64,000 nucleotides of DNA from contig NZ_PVBS01000002.1 of assembly GCF_002980575.1 (NCBI RefSeq), forward strand, positions 248,001 through 312,000, read 5' to 3'. The position numbers and the translations under genes are program-made. Each line of letters starts with the position of its first letter. Positions within the stretch are counted from its first letter, which is position 1. Below the pieces are notes generated by a model that did no database searches, was not told the DNA's origin, and was given only the letters and a program-made list of their open reading frames with translations. The DNA is from Sphingobacterium gobiense. Lineage in GTDB: Bacteria > Bacteroidota > Bacteroidia > Sphingobacteriales > Sphingobacteriaceae. Of this stretch, positions 54,241-63,622 are shown piece after piece.

Positions 54241-54634
54241 CTTCTTTTTTCCGTAAAAAAGAAGCAAAACTGAACGAAGTGAGCTCATGGATACCAAAAT
54301 AAACATGAATCCATAAACCTCGTCGCTTCGGATATTAGAGATAAGGGATAGTACTAAGGATGAGTTTCTAGATACCTCAAATATCCGGATGCCACATTTA
54401 TGTGTTAAGTAGGGATACTGCACGACGTAATTAAAAGCGATCAAAGGTTGCTTGCAAAGATACGGGCTGAATCGACATAGTATTGTTCCACGGCCAGCTT
54501 TTCGCAGGCTATTTCGTTAAAAACAAAATAATGTTTGAACGAAGTGAGTTTTATTTTGTTTAGAAATAGGCAAGAAAAGGTCGAGGAACTATACAAGTCG
54601 TGATTTTTGTCCCCTTTTTATCTAGAAAAAGGGG
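54241..54634 (+). repeat. Structured intergenic repeat, copy F (complete, with left extension)
   Basis: Hairpin 54241-54264 (CTTCTTTTTT / AAAAAAGAAG) is followed by a left extension 54265-54320 shared with copy G (GAACGAAGTGAGCTCAT). M1 is 54322-54395 and M2 begins at 54404. M3 is about 54480-54596 with stems CTATTTC 54509-54515 / GAAATAG 54563-54569 and AAACAAAATAA 54521-54531 / TTATTTTGTTT 54551-54561. Its right end is hairpin CCCCTTTTT 54611-54619 / AAAAAGGGG 54626-54634, whose right half encodes the end of dapF. Confidence 0.85.
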
Positions 54635-55415
54635 AAAGAAACGTCCCTTTGAATACAAACTGAGCCGGGCCTTTAAGACGTACCTGCGTAAAATGATGTC
54701 CATCTTTATGAAAACTAATATACAATTGACCGCCAAGCACACGGATCGGGATTTCTAATTGCCCATCTAAACCGTCATGAAGGGCAATAGCCATAGCAGC
54801 GGCGGTAGCTCCCGTGCCGCAAGCGAGCGTTTCATCTTCTACACCACGTTCAAACGTGCGAACGAAATATCCCGCTTCTTCTCGTTCAACGAAATTTACA
54901 TTGATGCCTTCTTTTTGATAAGTGTCATTATTACGAATGGAAGATCCGATTTGATATACATCCATGTTATGGAGGTCATTTGCCCAAGCGATGTAATGGG
55001 GAGAGCCGGTGTTTAAAACGTAAGCGTCTCCATCTCGTGTCACGGAGGATACGTCGATCATCCCCAAATCCACTTGATTTTCATGAATTAGGGCTTCGTG
55101 TTTGCCATCCACTGCCAAAAAGACAGTTTTGTCAGCAATGATACCTAAATCGCGTGCAAATGCAACAATGCATCGTCCCCCATTCCCGCACATGCTAGCT
55201 TCTCCGCCATCAGCATTGTAATACACCATTTCAAAATCAAAATTTTTATTATCTTGAAGAAGCATTAAACCGTCTGCGCCAATTCCGAACCTTCTGTCGC
55301 ATAACGATCGGATTAAGTCATCGTTATTACGGTCCAAAAAACCGGTTCTATTGTCGATAAGAATAAAATCGTTGCCTGCACCCTGATATTTTGAAAACTT
55401 TATTTTACTATCCAT
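54618..55415 (-). CDS. dapF: Diaminopimelate epimerase
   Basis: Converts LL- to meso-diaminopimelate for lysine and peptidoglycan synthesis. The two catalytic cysteines are Cys 76 (MCGNGGRC) and Cys 199 (LACGTGAT). 265 residues is normal. The last six residues (LSPFSR) and the stop are read from the terminal hairpin of repeat copy F, so the C-terminal tail is probably not ancestral. Confidence 0.96.
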   Translation of the reverse strand: MDSKIKFSKYQGAGNDFILIDNRTGFLDRNNDDLIRSLCDRRFGIGADGLMLLQDNKNFDFEMVYYNADGGEASMCGNGGRCIVAFARDLGIIADKTVFLAVDGKHEALIHENQVDLGMIDVSSVTRDGDAYVLNTGSPHYIAWANDLHNMDVYQIGSSIRNNDTYQKEGINVNFVEREEAGYFVRTFERGVEDETLACGTGATAAAMAIALHDGLDGQLEIPIRVLGGQLYISFHKDGHHFTQVRLKGPAQFVFKGTFLSPFSR

Positions 55416-55631
55416 TGTTGATTATTTGATAAGACCTGTGTAATTGCTATATTCAAGGAAAATTATTGATGCATGTTTCATTTTCCGCTAAAAACAATTT
55501 ATGCTAATGAAAAATTAATATTCTTGTTACAAAGTTAAACAGCATTGTTAAATCATGTTAAAACTAAATACAAACGTCGTCCATTAACATTTTTTAACTG
55601 TCAAAACTTCTCAAGCAATTCCTAATGGTAT

Positions 55632-55639
55632 TACATTTG
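55632..55639 (+). promoter_or_regulatory. Probable -7 element (TACATTTG) of the DegP-like protease gene
   Basis: TAnnTTTG match 59 bp before the ATG. The rest of the 283-bp gap 55416-55698 is AT-rich with no other recognised feature. Confidence 0.45.
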
Positions 55640-55698
55640 GACAAGCCATAAAACAAAGTAAAAGTAAATATTTTTAAAGATAATAGATAACCATAGCA

Positions 55699-57237
55699 AT
55701 GAAGAAAATAGGAATAAGTTTACTAATAGCCGCTGTTGGAGGCGCAGTCGCTATCGGAGGATACAAGCTCTTCGAAAATAAACAAATGGAGAGCATGACC
55801 TTCGAAGAACAACAAAAAGTTTATTTTGCAAATAACCCGGGAAATGAAATCATGTCTTCGACAGGCAATCCGGATTTCACGGAAGCTGCGGCAGCCGTAT
55901 CGCCCGGTGTCGTACATATTAATGTGACGATGACTGCTCGGGGCTCTAGAGGTGGCGGTGCTTCTCCTTTCGATATGTTTGAAGAATTTTTTGGTATGCC
56001 GCAACGGCGTCAAGCGCAGCCTCGCCAAGCTAGAGCATCTGGATCTGGCGTATTGATTTCGCCAGATGGTTATATTGTTACAAATAATCATGTGGTAGAA
56101 GATGCCGATAAAATCGAAGTAAAATTAACCGACCAGCGTACATATGAGGCGAAAGTCATCGGTAGAGATGCTGACTTCGACTTAGCATTACTTAAGGTAA
56201 ATGCATCAAAACTGCCTTTCGTTAAATTTGGCGATTCGGATAATGTACGAATTGGCGAATGGGTATTGGCTGTTGGTTATCCCTTGAGCTTGCAGTCTAC
56301 TGTGACAGCAGGGATTGTGAGTGCTAAGGGTCGTCAAATTGGTATCTTAGGTGAACAAGGCCAAGGATCGCCCTATGGTTACGGACAGCCGCAAGAACCC
56401 ATCGTGCGTACAGCTGTCGAATCGTTTATTCAAACGGATGCGGTTATTAACAAGGGGAATAGTGGGGGTGCCTTAGTAAATACACGGGGCGAATTGATCG
56501 GTATTAATGCTGCTATAGCTTCACCTACAGGTGTTTATGCTGGTTATGGGTTTGCTATTCCTGTCAACCTCGTGAAGAAGATTGTAGACGACTTTAAAGA
56601 GTTTGGTACCGTACAACGCGGATATGTTGGTGTAAACTTCCGTGAAGTGGACGCCGCGATTAGAGAAGAGTATAAAATTGATGATATTCACGGTCTCTAT
56701 GTGTTTGACGTCGTGAAAGACGGCGCAGCAGCTACAGCTGGTATAAAGAAAGGTGACGTGATCACGAAAGTAGAAGGTCGTACAATTTATTCCTCTTCTG
56801 ACCTACAAGAAAGAGTAGCACGACTGAATCCGGGTGATAAGCTGAAGCTTACTTACAAACGGGACGGGAAAGAGCGTGATGTAACGGTTACCCTAAAGGC
56901 TCAAGATACTAAAAAATCAAGTGGCGATGAAGAAGCTAGTGCAAGTGCTACCGAGATATTTAACAAATTAGGTGCAAGCTTTACGCCTGCTTCCGATGCG
57001 CAGAAGAAAAAATTCGGCGTAAACTCGGGTGTTGTCATCACCCAGATACATCGTGGAGGCATGTTTGAGTACTTTGGCGTTGAAAAAGGTTTAATCGTCA
57101 CACATGTAAACGGTAAACCCGTGAATAATGTAGATGATGTGGAAGCTGCGTTAGGTAGTACTAGACGAAATATTGTTCGTATTACCGGTGTTTCAGAAAG
57201 TGGAACGGTAGAATTCAACTTCCCTATCCAATACTAA
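55699..57237 (+). CDS. HtrA/DegP-family periplasmic serine protease
   Basis: 512-residue envelope protease/chaperone. A signal/anchor helix (about 5-24) precedes the chymotrypsin-like domain with catalytic triad His 131 (NNHVVED), Asp 161 (DFDLALLKV) and Ser 255 (NKGNSGGALVN). Two PDZ domains follow (about 315-395 and 420-505). It is a single gene with its own terminator and would degrade misfolded periplasmic proteins. The Bacteroidota homologue is usually labelled Do-like. Confidence 0.96.
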   Translation: MKKIGISLLIAAVGGAVAIGGYKLFENKQMESMTFEEQQKVYFANNPGNEIMSSTGNPDFTEAAAAVSPGVVHINVTMTARGSRGGGASPFDMFEEFFGMPQRRQAQPRQARASGSGVLISPDGYIVTNNHVVEDADKIEVKLTDQRTYEAKVIGRDADFDLALLKVNASKLPFVKFGDSDNVRIGEWVLAVGYPLSLQSTVTAGIVSAKGRQIGILGEQGQGSPYGYGQPQEPIVRTAVESFIQTDAVINKGNSGGALVNTRGELIGINAAIASPTGVYAGYGFAIPVNLVKKIVDDFKEFGTVQRGYVGVNFREVDAAIREEYKIDDIHGLYVFDVVKDGAAATAGIKKGDVITKVEGRTIYSSSDLQERVARLNPGDKLKLTYKRDGKERDVTVTLKAQDTKKSSGDEEASASATEIFNKLGASFTPASDAQKKKFGVNSGVVITQIHRGGMFEYFGVEKGLIVTHVNGKPVNNVDDVEAALGSTRRNIVRITGVSESGTVEFNFPIQY

Positions 57238-57261
57238 TTGAGATAATGATATAGATATAGA

Positions 57262-57299
57262 CGCGTCATCTACCTTCCGGGTAGATGGCGCTTTTTTTA
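57262..57299 (+). terminator. Terminator of the DegP-like protease gene
   Basis: CATCTACC (57267-57274) pairs with GGTAGATG (57280-57287) and is extended by flanking GCG/CGC bases. A run of T follows. Confidence 0.85.
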
Positions 57300-57315
57300 A
57301 CAAATAGTTTATGAG

Positions 57316-57753
57316 ATGAAGATTTTGATGGTTTGTTTAGGTAATATCTGTCGATCACCACTAGCGCATGGAATAATGCAGCACCTTGTGGAGCAGGAGG
57401 GGTTGGATTGGGAAATAGATTCCGCAGGTACCGGCGATTGGCATGTGGGGCAGCAGCCAGATAGACGTTCTATCGCTGTAGCAACGAAGTATGGAGTTGA
57501 TATAACAAAGCAACGGGCTCAATGCTTCCAACCGGACTTTTTCGAACGCTACGACTACATTTATGTCATGGATAACAACAACTTTCGAGACGTTATGGCG
57601 CTGGCAAGAAGCGAAGAAGATATAGCGAAAGTACGTATGTTTTTGTCCCAAGATATCGTGCCGGATCCCTATCTCGATGAAGGTCAGTTTGAACCGGTGT
57701 ACCAGATGATCGAAAAGCGCTGTCACGAACTTATTCGTGAACTGCGTAAATAA
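57316..57753 (+). CDS. Low-molecular-weight protein-tyrosine phosphatase
   Basis: 145 residues. The signature CX5RS loop is Cys 7 to Arg 13 (CLGNICRS), and the general-acid Asp lies in VPDPYLDE. The N-terminus starts directly with the P-loop, as in the whole family. No tyrosine kinase (Wzc-like) gene is nearby, so the substrate is open. The next gene follows after 20 bp. Confidence 0.94.
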   Translation: MKILMVCLGNICRSPLAHGIMQHLVEQEGLDWEIDSAGTGDWHVGQQPDRRSIAVATKYGVDITKQRAQCFQPDFFERYDYIYVMDNNNFRDVMALARSEEDIAKVRMFLSQDIVPDPYLDEGQFEPVYQMIEKRCHELIRELRK

Positions 57754-57773
57754 TTCCTTACCTTTGTTAGGGT

Positions 57774-58124
57774 ATGAAAGCATCGGAAATTAACAAAAAA
57801 TGGGCTGAGTTGCAACGCGTTGTCGCAAGCGACTTCGACATGGAACTTCCTGATATCAAGGTTATGCTTTTTCTGATTGGTGTCCAAGAACTAGGAAAGG
57901 GCCCGCAGCAATTTTCCAAACGGCAAAAGGAAGAACTTATGCACATCGCTAATTGTCGTTTGTTCAGCGCTATGGGTTTCTATGAACTGAAGGGACTGGA
58001 CGAAGAGGGGTGGCCACATTGGGATTTAGTGAAGCCTATTCCTAACTATACACTGTTAGAACAGGAAATGATTCTCAAATCATTAATGATAGACTATTTC
58101 CAAGATACCTACACCTTATCGTAG
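57774..58124 (+). CDS. Conserved small protein of unknown function
   Basis: 116 residues, no signal peptide, mostly helical by inspection (EINKKWAELQRVVASDFDMELPDIKVMLFLIGVQELG; FSKRQKEELMHIANCRLFSAMGFYEL). I do not recognise a named family. It lies between the phosphatase and a cyclophilin gene, 9 bp before the latter, and so is part of a run of four genes ending with the exonuclease. A TACCTTTG at 57759-57766 could be a separate promoter. Confidence 0.75.
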   Translation: MKASEINKKWAELQRVVASDFDMELPDIKVMLFLIGVQELGKGPQQFSKRQKEELMHIANCRLFSAMGFYELKGLDEEGWPHWDLVKPIPNYTLLEQEMILKSLMIDYFQDTYTLS

Positions 58125-58133
58125 CACATATTT

Positions 58134-58898
58134 ATGAAAACAAATTTGAAGAAAATAGGCCTGCTTATATGCAGCATGCTTTTGGTTACGCTAGCTTGGG
58201 CGAAGACACCTAAATATCATTATGTATCGATAAAAACCGATAATGGGGACTGTTTATTAAGGCTTTATAACGAAACGCCCAAACACCGGGACAACTTTGT
58301 CAAATTGGTTAAAGAAGGATATTATGAAGGATTGATGTTTCATCGGGTTATTCATAATTTTATGGTGCAGGGAGGTGATCCGAATTCACGTTATGCTGCG
58401 CAAAAACAGCCACTTGGCGAAGGTGGACCCGATTATAAGATTCCGGCGGAGATTCAAGAAGGCCTTATCCATAAAAAAGGCACGATCGGTGCGGCGCGGG
58501 ATGACAACCCAGCGAAGCAGTCTTCGGCTTCTCAGTTTTATCTGGTACAAGGGCGCATATTTACATCAGCGGCGTTAGATTCCTTAGAACAGTTTAGATT
58601 GAAAGGGAAGAAACTGACCGCTCAACAAAGAGAGGTATATCAAACCATCGGCGGGGCCCCGCATTTAGACGGAAATTACACCGTGTTTGGAGAGTTACTG
58701 AATGGGGTGGAAACGATTGATAAGATAGCTGTAGTGGAAACAGACGAACGGGATCGCCCCTTAGAAGACATACGAATGTCTATGAAATTGTTGACCAGAA
58801 GAGAGGCCTTGAATCTCGAGCGGGAAATGGAGGGGCTGCCTCCTAAAACGGGCTTTTTAACCAAGGTTCTAGATATTTTTTATTCCAGGTATTATTAA
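58134..58898 (+). CDS. Peptidyl-prolyl cis-trans isomerase, cyclophilin type, exported
   Basis: 254 residues. A Sec signal (LLICSMLLVTLAWA) is followed by a cyclophilin domain with GLMFHRVIHNFMVQGGDP, QSSASQFYLVQG and YTVFGELLNGVETIDKIA. The active-site Arg is in FHRV. A 30-residue insertion between QFYLVQG and the FGE block is characteristic of Bacteroidota copies. The tail of about 40 residues is extra. Its stop overlaps the exonuclease start (TAATG). Confidence 0.94.
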   Translation: MKTNLKKIGLLICSMLLVTLAWAKTPKYHYVSIKTDNGDCLLRLYNETPKHRDNFVKLVKEGYYEGLMFHRVIHNFMVQGGDPNSRYAAQKQPLGEGGPDYKIPAEIQEGLIHKKGTIGAARDDNPAKQSSASQFYLVQGRIFTSAALDSLEQFRLKGKKLTAQQREVYQTIGGAPHLDGNYTVFGELLNGVETIDKIAVVETDERDRPLEDIRMSMKLLTRREALNLEREMEGLPPKTGFLTKVLDIFYSRYY

Positions 58899-59662
58899 TG
58901 AAGATTATCACCTATAACGTAAATGGCATACGAGCTGCACTCAAAAAAGATTGGTTAGGCTGGATGAAGGCGGTGAATGCGGATGTCGTGTGTTTGCAGG
59001 AAATTAAAGCTACCCAAGATCAGGTCCCCGAAATTCTCCTACTGGAACAGATGGGATATGAGCATTATTGGTATCCGGCACAAAAGAAGGGGTATAGCGG
59101 TACGGCTATTTTTACCAAGATTACGCCAAAACATGTGGAATACGGCTGTGGACATGAAGATTATGATTTTGAGGGACGCACTATCCGTGCCGATTTTAAC
59201 GACGTCTCTGTTATGAGTGTATACTTTCCTTCGGGAACAACAGGCGACATACGACAAGACTTCAAATATCGTTTTTTGGATGATTTTCAGCTGTACAGTG
59301 ATAAGCTCCTTCAAGAAAGACCAAATTTGGTGATTTCGGGCGATTATAACATATGTCATCGCGCTATTGATATTCATAATCCGAAATCTAACGCGAATAG
59401 CTCCGGCTTTTTGCCAGCAGAACGTGAATGGATGGAGAATTTTATCAATTCTGGATACGTGGACTCTTTCCGTCATCTGAACCCCGAGCCACACCACTAC
59501 ACCTGGTGGAGCTATCGCGCAGGGGCGCGAGCAAGAAATCTCGGTTGGCGGATCGACTATAATATGGTGTCCAAGCCATTGGAGGATAGAATCGTCGCTG
59601 CGGAGATTATTCCTTCCGCTGTACATTCCGACCACTGTCCCGTATTGCTGGAGCTTCAATAA
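58898..59662 (+). CDS. xth: Exodeoxyribonuclease III (AP endonuclease)
   Basis: Processes abasic sites and 3' blocks in base-excision repair. It has the ExoIII family blocks KIITYNVNGIRAALKK, CLQEIKATQDQ (metal Glu), SGDYNICHRAIDIHNPK (catalytic Asp-x-Asn) and the C-terminal HSDHCPVLLEL (Asp-His pair). 254 residues is typical. It works in the same pathway as ung at 18.7 kb. Confidence 0.96.
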   Translation: MKIITYNVNGIRAALKKDWLGWMKAVNADVVCLQEIKATQDQVPEILLLEQMGYEHYWYPAQKKGYSGTAIFTKITPKHVEYGCGHEDYDFEGRTIRADFNDVSVMSVYFPSGTTGDIRQDFKYRFLDDFQLYSDKLLQERPNLVISGDYNICHRAIDIHNPKSNANSSGFLPAEREWMENFINSGYVDSFRHLNPEPHHYTWWSYRAGARARNLGWRIDYNMVSKPLEDRIVAAEIIPSAVHSDHCPVLLELQ

Positions 59663-59687
59663 ATCGTTAGGAACACCGAGAAAATGA

Positions 59688-61796
59688 TTACCCGACAATA
59701 CAGGCTACCAACTGGTGCTCATCCAGCGGTTTGCTTAAAATACAGTCGAACATATATGCTTGATTTTTCTCTACCTCAAGGTGCATGGTGTCTGCGGTGA
59801 ACGCAAACACTTTAGTCTCCTGCTTTTCGCTATTATTCCGAATTTCCCGGAGTACGTCCCAACCGTCGATCTCAGGCATAGAGATGTCCGTGATTACGGC
59901 ATCCACTGGATGTTGTTGTATAAACGCTAAAGCATCCGAAGCCTTCTCAAACGTATGCATGTTTGGGAAATCTTTGAAGTAATGTTTTAAATAAAGAATG
60001 TTAATGCGGTTGTCATCGATCAGCACCAATTGTAAATCTTTGGGTAGATCGGCTAATGTATACGTTCTAGGCATGGCGTCTTCAATACGCTTTTGCTTAA
60101 TGGGGACCGATAGGGTAAAGGTAGAACCTTTTCCGACCGTGCTGTCCACCGTAATATCGCCTTGCAATTGTTCCGATAACAATTTAGAAATGTAAAGTCC
60201 AAGACCAAAACCTTTAGTTTTACTCTTGTTGTCAGTCATGTAATATTGACGGAAAATCTGAGATTGGTGTTCGGGAGCAATTCCTAGTCCCGTGTCTTTT
60301 ACTTCAACAAAAAGTGTATCCTTGCTACCTACTTTTCTTGTATAAGCTTTTATGCTTATCGTCCCTTTAGGCGTATATTTTATAGCATTGCTAATCAAGT
60401 TGGAGACGATTTGTCGTATCCGGAAGGAGCTGCTATAAATTTCCAGTTTAGGATCAATATCAATTTGCTTCGTTAAGGATAAACTCTTTTTTTGCGCTTG
60501 ATAGGTATGAAGGTTGATAATGTCTAACAGTAATCGATGTGGGGAGAGGTATTCGTTTTTCACCTCCAATGCGCCTACTTCTAGTTTGCTAAGATTCAAG
60601 ATATCGTTTACCGTGCTATTGATGACGGATATTTCATGTGCTGCTGAATCGAGGTATTCCGGCTGGATCATATCCTTGCTGCCGTTCTTCCGCAGGATAT
60701 CGATAATGCCCATAAGTGAATTTATAGGCGATCGTACTTCATGACTTATGTTGGCTAAAACACTCGTCTTTTCTTCTGCGACTTTTGCCGCATAGTCTTT
60801 TTCTTCTTCTAGTCTCTTTTCGTATGTAGTGGCTTTGGATTGATAGTAAAGAATAAACAGAATCATGAACAACATGACAGATAAGGAGACGATAAGCTGA
60901 TTTCCGAGTCGCTTGGAATTTTCTTTGTAGATAATTAAATCTCTTGCCTCCGCTTCGCGTACAGCCGCTCGTTCAAGTTCTCTAATATTATCAACACCGA
61001 TTTTTAAATTGTTCAACAGAAAATAATTCGCTTGGATGAGCGCTCTTTCTTTTTGTCTCAATGCGGTGAAATTTCGCCGTAAATTACGCAGGCTTCTATT
61101 GTATATCGTCTCATTCTGGACAATGAGGTTCTCGACGTTCCGTTGTAAGACATCAATTTGCTGAACATTGAATTGTTGTGTGGTATTAGCTAATAGCGTA
61201 TCGTTCTTGGCGTTGAAAATACGATTGAACAGGTTCTGTTTTTTTCGTACTACCGTATCTATTTCGTTAAGCGCTGTGTCATTTAAGATTTTACTAATCG
61301 CCGAATCTGCGGATATATAATGTGGCGTAGTTACCCGTTGGGTCTGTGAAGTCAATATCGGAAGAGAATCCTGCGCCATGAATACAAGATCGTCAATTGT
61401 CTTTTTAAGTGTTGCAAATTCACCCGCAAGCAGGTCTCTTTTTTGAATGTCCGTGTTGCTCTGTTGTAATAAATTGTTTGCGTTAGGAAGTGTCGATAGC
61501 GAATCAATATAATATTTAATAGTGTCGAGCTTAATTCGATATTCCTCGTAGGTGTTTTGGTTGAAATCTACGGTATATTGCCGGAAAAGATTGTCCGCTT
61601 CTCCGTAGACGGAGAACAAGCGATAGAATGCAGACGATTGTTGTAAGCCTAAAGCGTATGCGGCGTCTAAACGCTCCTTTACTTTCTGATAGGCTATATA
61701 CTGATAAATAAAGACAATACTGAGGTATGCGAAAATGGCGATAATTGTACCTATAAGTACTTTTCGCAGTAAAAATGTTTTCTTGCTTTTTGGCAC
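59688..61796 (-). CDS. Hybrid sensor histidine kinase with C-terminal receiver
   Basis: 702 residues. Two membrane helices (about 10-30 and 300-320) bracket a helical periplasmic sensor of roughly 265 residues. The kinase core follows: HisKA with His 352 (ANISHEVRSP), HATPase_c with NLISNAIKYTPKG and GFGLGLYISKLL, then a receiver (about 580-700) with acceptor Asp in VITDISMPEIDGWD and Lys in LSKPLDEH. No DNA-binding domain or separate regulator gene is next to it, so output must go through another protein. Confidence 0.94.
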   Translation of the reverse strand: MPKSKKTFLLRKVLIGTIIAIFAYLSIVFIYQYIAYQKVKERLDAAYALGLQQSSAFYRLFSVYGEADNLFRQYTVDFNQNTYEEYRIKLDTIKYYIDSLSTLPNANNLLQQSNTDIQKRDLLAGEFATLKKTIDDLVFMAQDSLPILTSQTQRVTTPHYISADSAISKILNDTALNEIDTVVRKKQNLFNRIFNAKNDTLLANTTQQFNVQQIDVLQRNVENLIVQNETIYNRSLRNLRRNFTALRQKERALIQANYFLLNNLKIGVDNIRELERAAVREAEARDLIIYKENSKRLGNQLIVSLSVMLFMILFILYYQSKATTYEKRLEEEKDYAAKVAEEKTSVLANISHEVRSPINSLMGIIDILRKNGSKDMIQPEYLDSAAHEISVINSTVNDILNLSKLEVGALEVKNEYLSPHRLLLDIINLHTYQAQKKSLSLTKQIDIDPKLEIYSSSFRIRQIVSNLISNAIKYTPKGTISIKAYTRKVGSKDTLFVEVKDTGLGIAPEHQSQIFRQYYMTDNKSKTKGFGLGLYISKLLSEQLQGDITVDSTVGKGSTFTLSVPIKQKRIEDAMPRTYTLADLPKDLQLVLIDDNRINILYLKHYFKDFPNMHTFEKASDALAFIQQHPVDAVITDISMPEIDGWDVLREIRNNSEKQETKVFAFTADTMHLEVEKNQAYMFDCILSKPLDEHQLVACIVG

Positions 61797-61944
61797 GGCT
61801 AGTTGATTTAGTTTGAAATTTAACCGTTAAATTTCTCGGAAACAATTAGTTGATGATGATCAAAGATAATTAAAATGGCAAACACTAAATAATATTTCGT
61901 GCTTTATTTATCTATTGTTTGCCATTGAGGGACTTTAAATGCTA

Positions 61945-62949
61945 TTATTCGCTATCTAAAAGAGTCGATTTTTCCTTTGGTGGAAAATACTTATGTTTTC
62001 TTTTGCTAATTTTTTCTTCGTTGACTGGCTGTGGTAGCTTCACATAATAACCGGTACCGTCATAAGGCCGTTTACGAGGGTGTTCCATGCAAGTTGTAGA
62101 GCAACAGCCGTCCAATTCCCAGCCACACGCATCACATTGTGTGAAATGCTCGTTGCATTCGGGGTTGGCACAGTTAATCATCTTAGGCGTTACTTTCCCG
62201 CAATTTCTACAGGTGGAAACGATCTTTGGGTTCACTTTGTTAACATCGACCGTAACCCGGTTGTCAAATACATAACACTGACCTTCGAAATCTTCACCGT
62301 TCACTTCTTTGCCGTATTTAATTATACCGCCATGGAGTTGGTAAACATCTTTAAATCCTTCTTTTAGCAATAGTGCAGAAGCTTTTTCACATTTGATTCC
62401 ACCAGTACAATAAGTCAGTATCTTTTTGTCTTTAAATTGCTCCAGTTCTTTGATCTTTTCCGGAAATTCGCGGAAATTCTCTATATCTAAAGTCACGGCA
62501 TTTTTGAACCGCCCTACAGCGTGTTCGTAATTGGAACGTACGTCCAAAACCACGACGTCTTCTTGATCCTTCATCTCCATGAAGTCTTTTGGCTCCAAGT
62601 GTTTTCCCGTTTCTTTGTTCGGATCTATTACCGTTGGATTTCGTAAGCCGGAATGGACGATTTCAGGTTTGTATCGACAGTGCATCTTGATAAAAGATGG
62701 TTCATCGACCTCATCAATCTTAAAATCCGTTTTTTTGAATCGCGCGTCGGCGTGTACAGCTTCCATATAGGCTTGACAAGCCTCCGGTGTTCCGGAAACG
62801 GTGCCGTTTAATCCCTCGTCGGCGACGATGATACGCCCTACGAGACCAAGTGACTTACAGAATTCAAGATGTTCCGCAGCAAATTGTGCTGCATTTTCGA
62901 TTGGACTGTAACAATAGTACAGTAATGTTTGATATTTTGCCATATTCAT
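61945..62949 (-). CDS. trhO: tRNA uridine(34) hydroxylase (rhodanese-like)
   Basis: O2-dependent tRNA U34 hydroxylation protein (formerly YceA type). The N-terminal acylphosphatase-like part has GRIIVADEGLNGTVSG, followed by the rhodanese domain with catalytic Cys in YCTGGIKCEKA. A cysteine-rich C-terminus (CRNCGKVTPKMINCANPECNEHF, CDACGWELDGCC) probably binds zinc. The length of 334 residues is normal. ATG 62943 is a possible alternative start. Its promoter region shares a 37-bp block with the 2OG-oxygenase gene. Confidence 0.93.
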   Translation of the reverse strand: MNMAKYQTLLYYCYSPIENAAQFAAEHLEFCKSLGLVGRIIVADEGLNGTVSGTPEACQAYMEAVHADARFKKTDFKIDEVDEPSFIKMHCRYKPEIVHSGLRNPTVIDPNKETGKHLEPKDFMEMKDQEDVVVLDVRSNYEHAVGRFKNAVTLDIENFREFPEKIKELEQFKDKKILTYCTGGIKCEKASALLLKEGFKDVYQLHGGIIKYGKEVNGEDFEGQCYVFDNRVTVDVNKVNPKIVSTCRNCGKVTPKMINCANPECNEHFTQCDACGWELDGCCSTTCMEHPRKRPYDGTGYYVKLPQPVNEEKISKRKHKYFPPKEKSTLLDSE

Positions 62950-62998
62950 TGATACCGCTGCAAACGGCGTTTAATGTTTAAAGAATGATTTTCGTGTG

Positions 62999-63006
62999 CA
63001 AATTTA
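62999..63006 (-). promoter_or_regulatory. Probable -7 element (TAAATTTG) of trhO
   Basis: Exact TAnnTTTG match on the minus strand, 50 bp before the trhO start and 2 bp from the shared 37-bp block. Confidence 0.55.
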
Positions 63007-63008
63007 CT

Positions 63009-63045
63009 GAAAATTGTCAGATAAAAATTGACGGAGGTCATTTTT
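63009..63045 (-). promoter_or_regulatory. 37-bp block shared with the 2OG-oxygenase promoter
   Basis: 36 of 37 positions match 34630-34666, at the same 2-bp distance from the -7 element. Contains the imperfect inverted pair TGTCA/TGACG. Confidence 0.6.
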
Positions 63046-63047
63046 AC

Positions 63048-63360
63048 CTTCTTTTTCCCCGTGAAAAGAAGCAAAACCGAACGAAGTGAGCTCATAGATA
63101 CCAAGATGAACACGAATCCATAAACCTCTAAAGGTTAAGGAGGGATGGTGCAATAGCGGGATCAAAAACGGTCACTTAGGATAGTGATTAAGCGGAATAA
63201 AACGACCTTATATTGTTCTGCGGTCATTTTTATGAAGGCTATTCCGTTAAAATCAGCATACTGTTTGAGCGGTAGCGAGTTGTATGCTGTTTAGGAATAG
63301 ACGAGTAAAAAAGCAGAACCATATTCGGTCTTGATTTTTTTGCTTCGTTTTTTCATCAAG
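63048..63360 (+). repeat. Structured intergenic repeat, copy G (left extension-M2-M3, M1 missing)
   Basis: Hairpin 63048-63071 and the left extension shared with copy F (GAACGAAGTGAGCTCAT) run directly into M2 (from 63132), so M1 has been lost cleanly. M3 about 63210-63324 has stems ATATTGTTCTGC 63210-63221 / 63313-63324 (one mismatch), CTATTCC 63239-63245 / 63294-63300 and CAGCATAC 63254-63261 / 63282-63289. The end hairpin is CTTGAT 63330-63335 / ATCAAG 63355-63360. The element fills most of the 436-bp gap between the two minus-strand genes. Confidence 0.85.
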
Positions 63361-63385
63361 GAAAAAATGAAGAGTAAAAACTTTC

Positions 63386-63622
63386 CTATTTCTTAACAAG
63401 CGGTTTGAGTAAATACTCCAAACCGTTCAGCTTAATCTCATAAAGCGTTGCCAGTTGCATCCCCAATTTGCCCTTGGGAAAGCCTTTTCGGTGGAACCAG
63501 GTCAGGTAAGGTTCAGGCAGATTGCATAATAACCAACCTTGGTATTTGCCAAAGGGCATTTTGGTATTCGCCAACTCGATCAATATTTCGGGGTTAAATA
63601 GGTTATTCTCTTGTTTTTCCAT
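63386..63622 (-). CDS. DUF3820-family small protein
   Basis: 78 residues. The DUF3820 block is intact: MPFGKYQGWLLCNLPEPYLTWFHRKGFPKGKLGMQLATLYEIKLNGL. The family is widespread in bacteria, sometimes called quorum-sensing-regulated virulence factor-like, and has no firm function. Its ATG lies 20 bp inside the 3' end of the glycosyltransferase gene, so the two are co-transcribed. Confidence 0.9.
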   Translation of the reverse strand: MEKQENNLFNPEILIELANTKMPFGKYQGWLLCNLPEPYLTWFHRKGFPKGKLGMQLATLYEIKLNGLEYLLKPLVKK

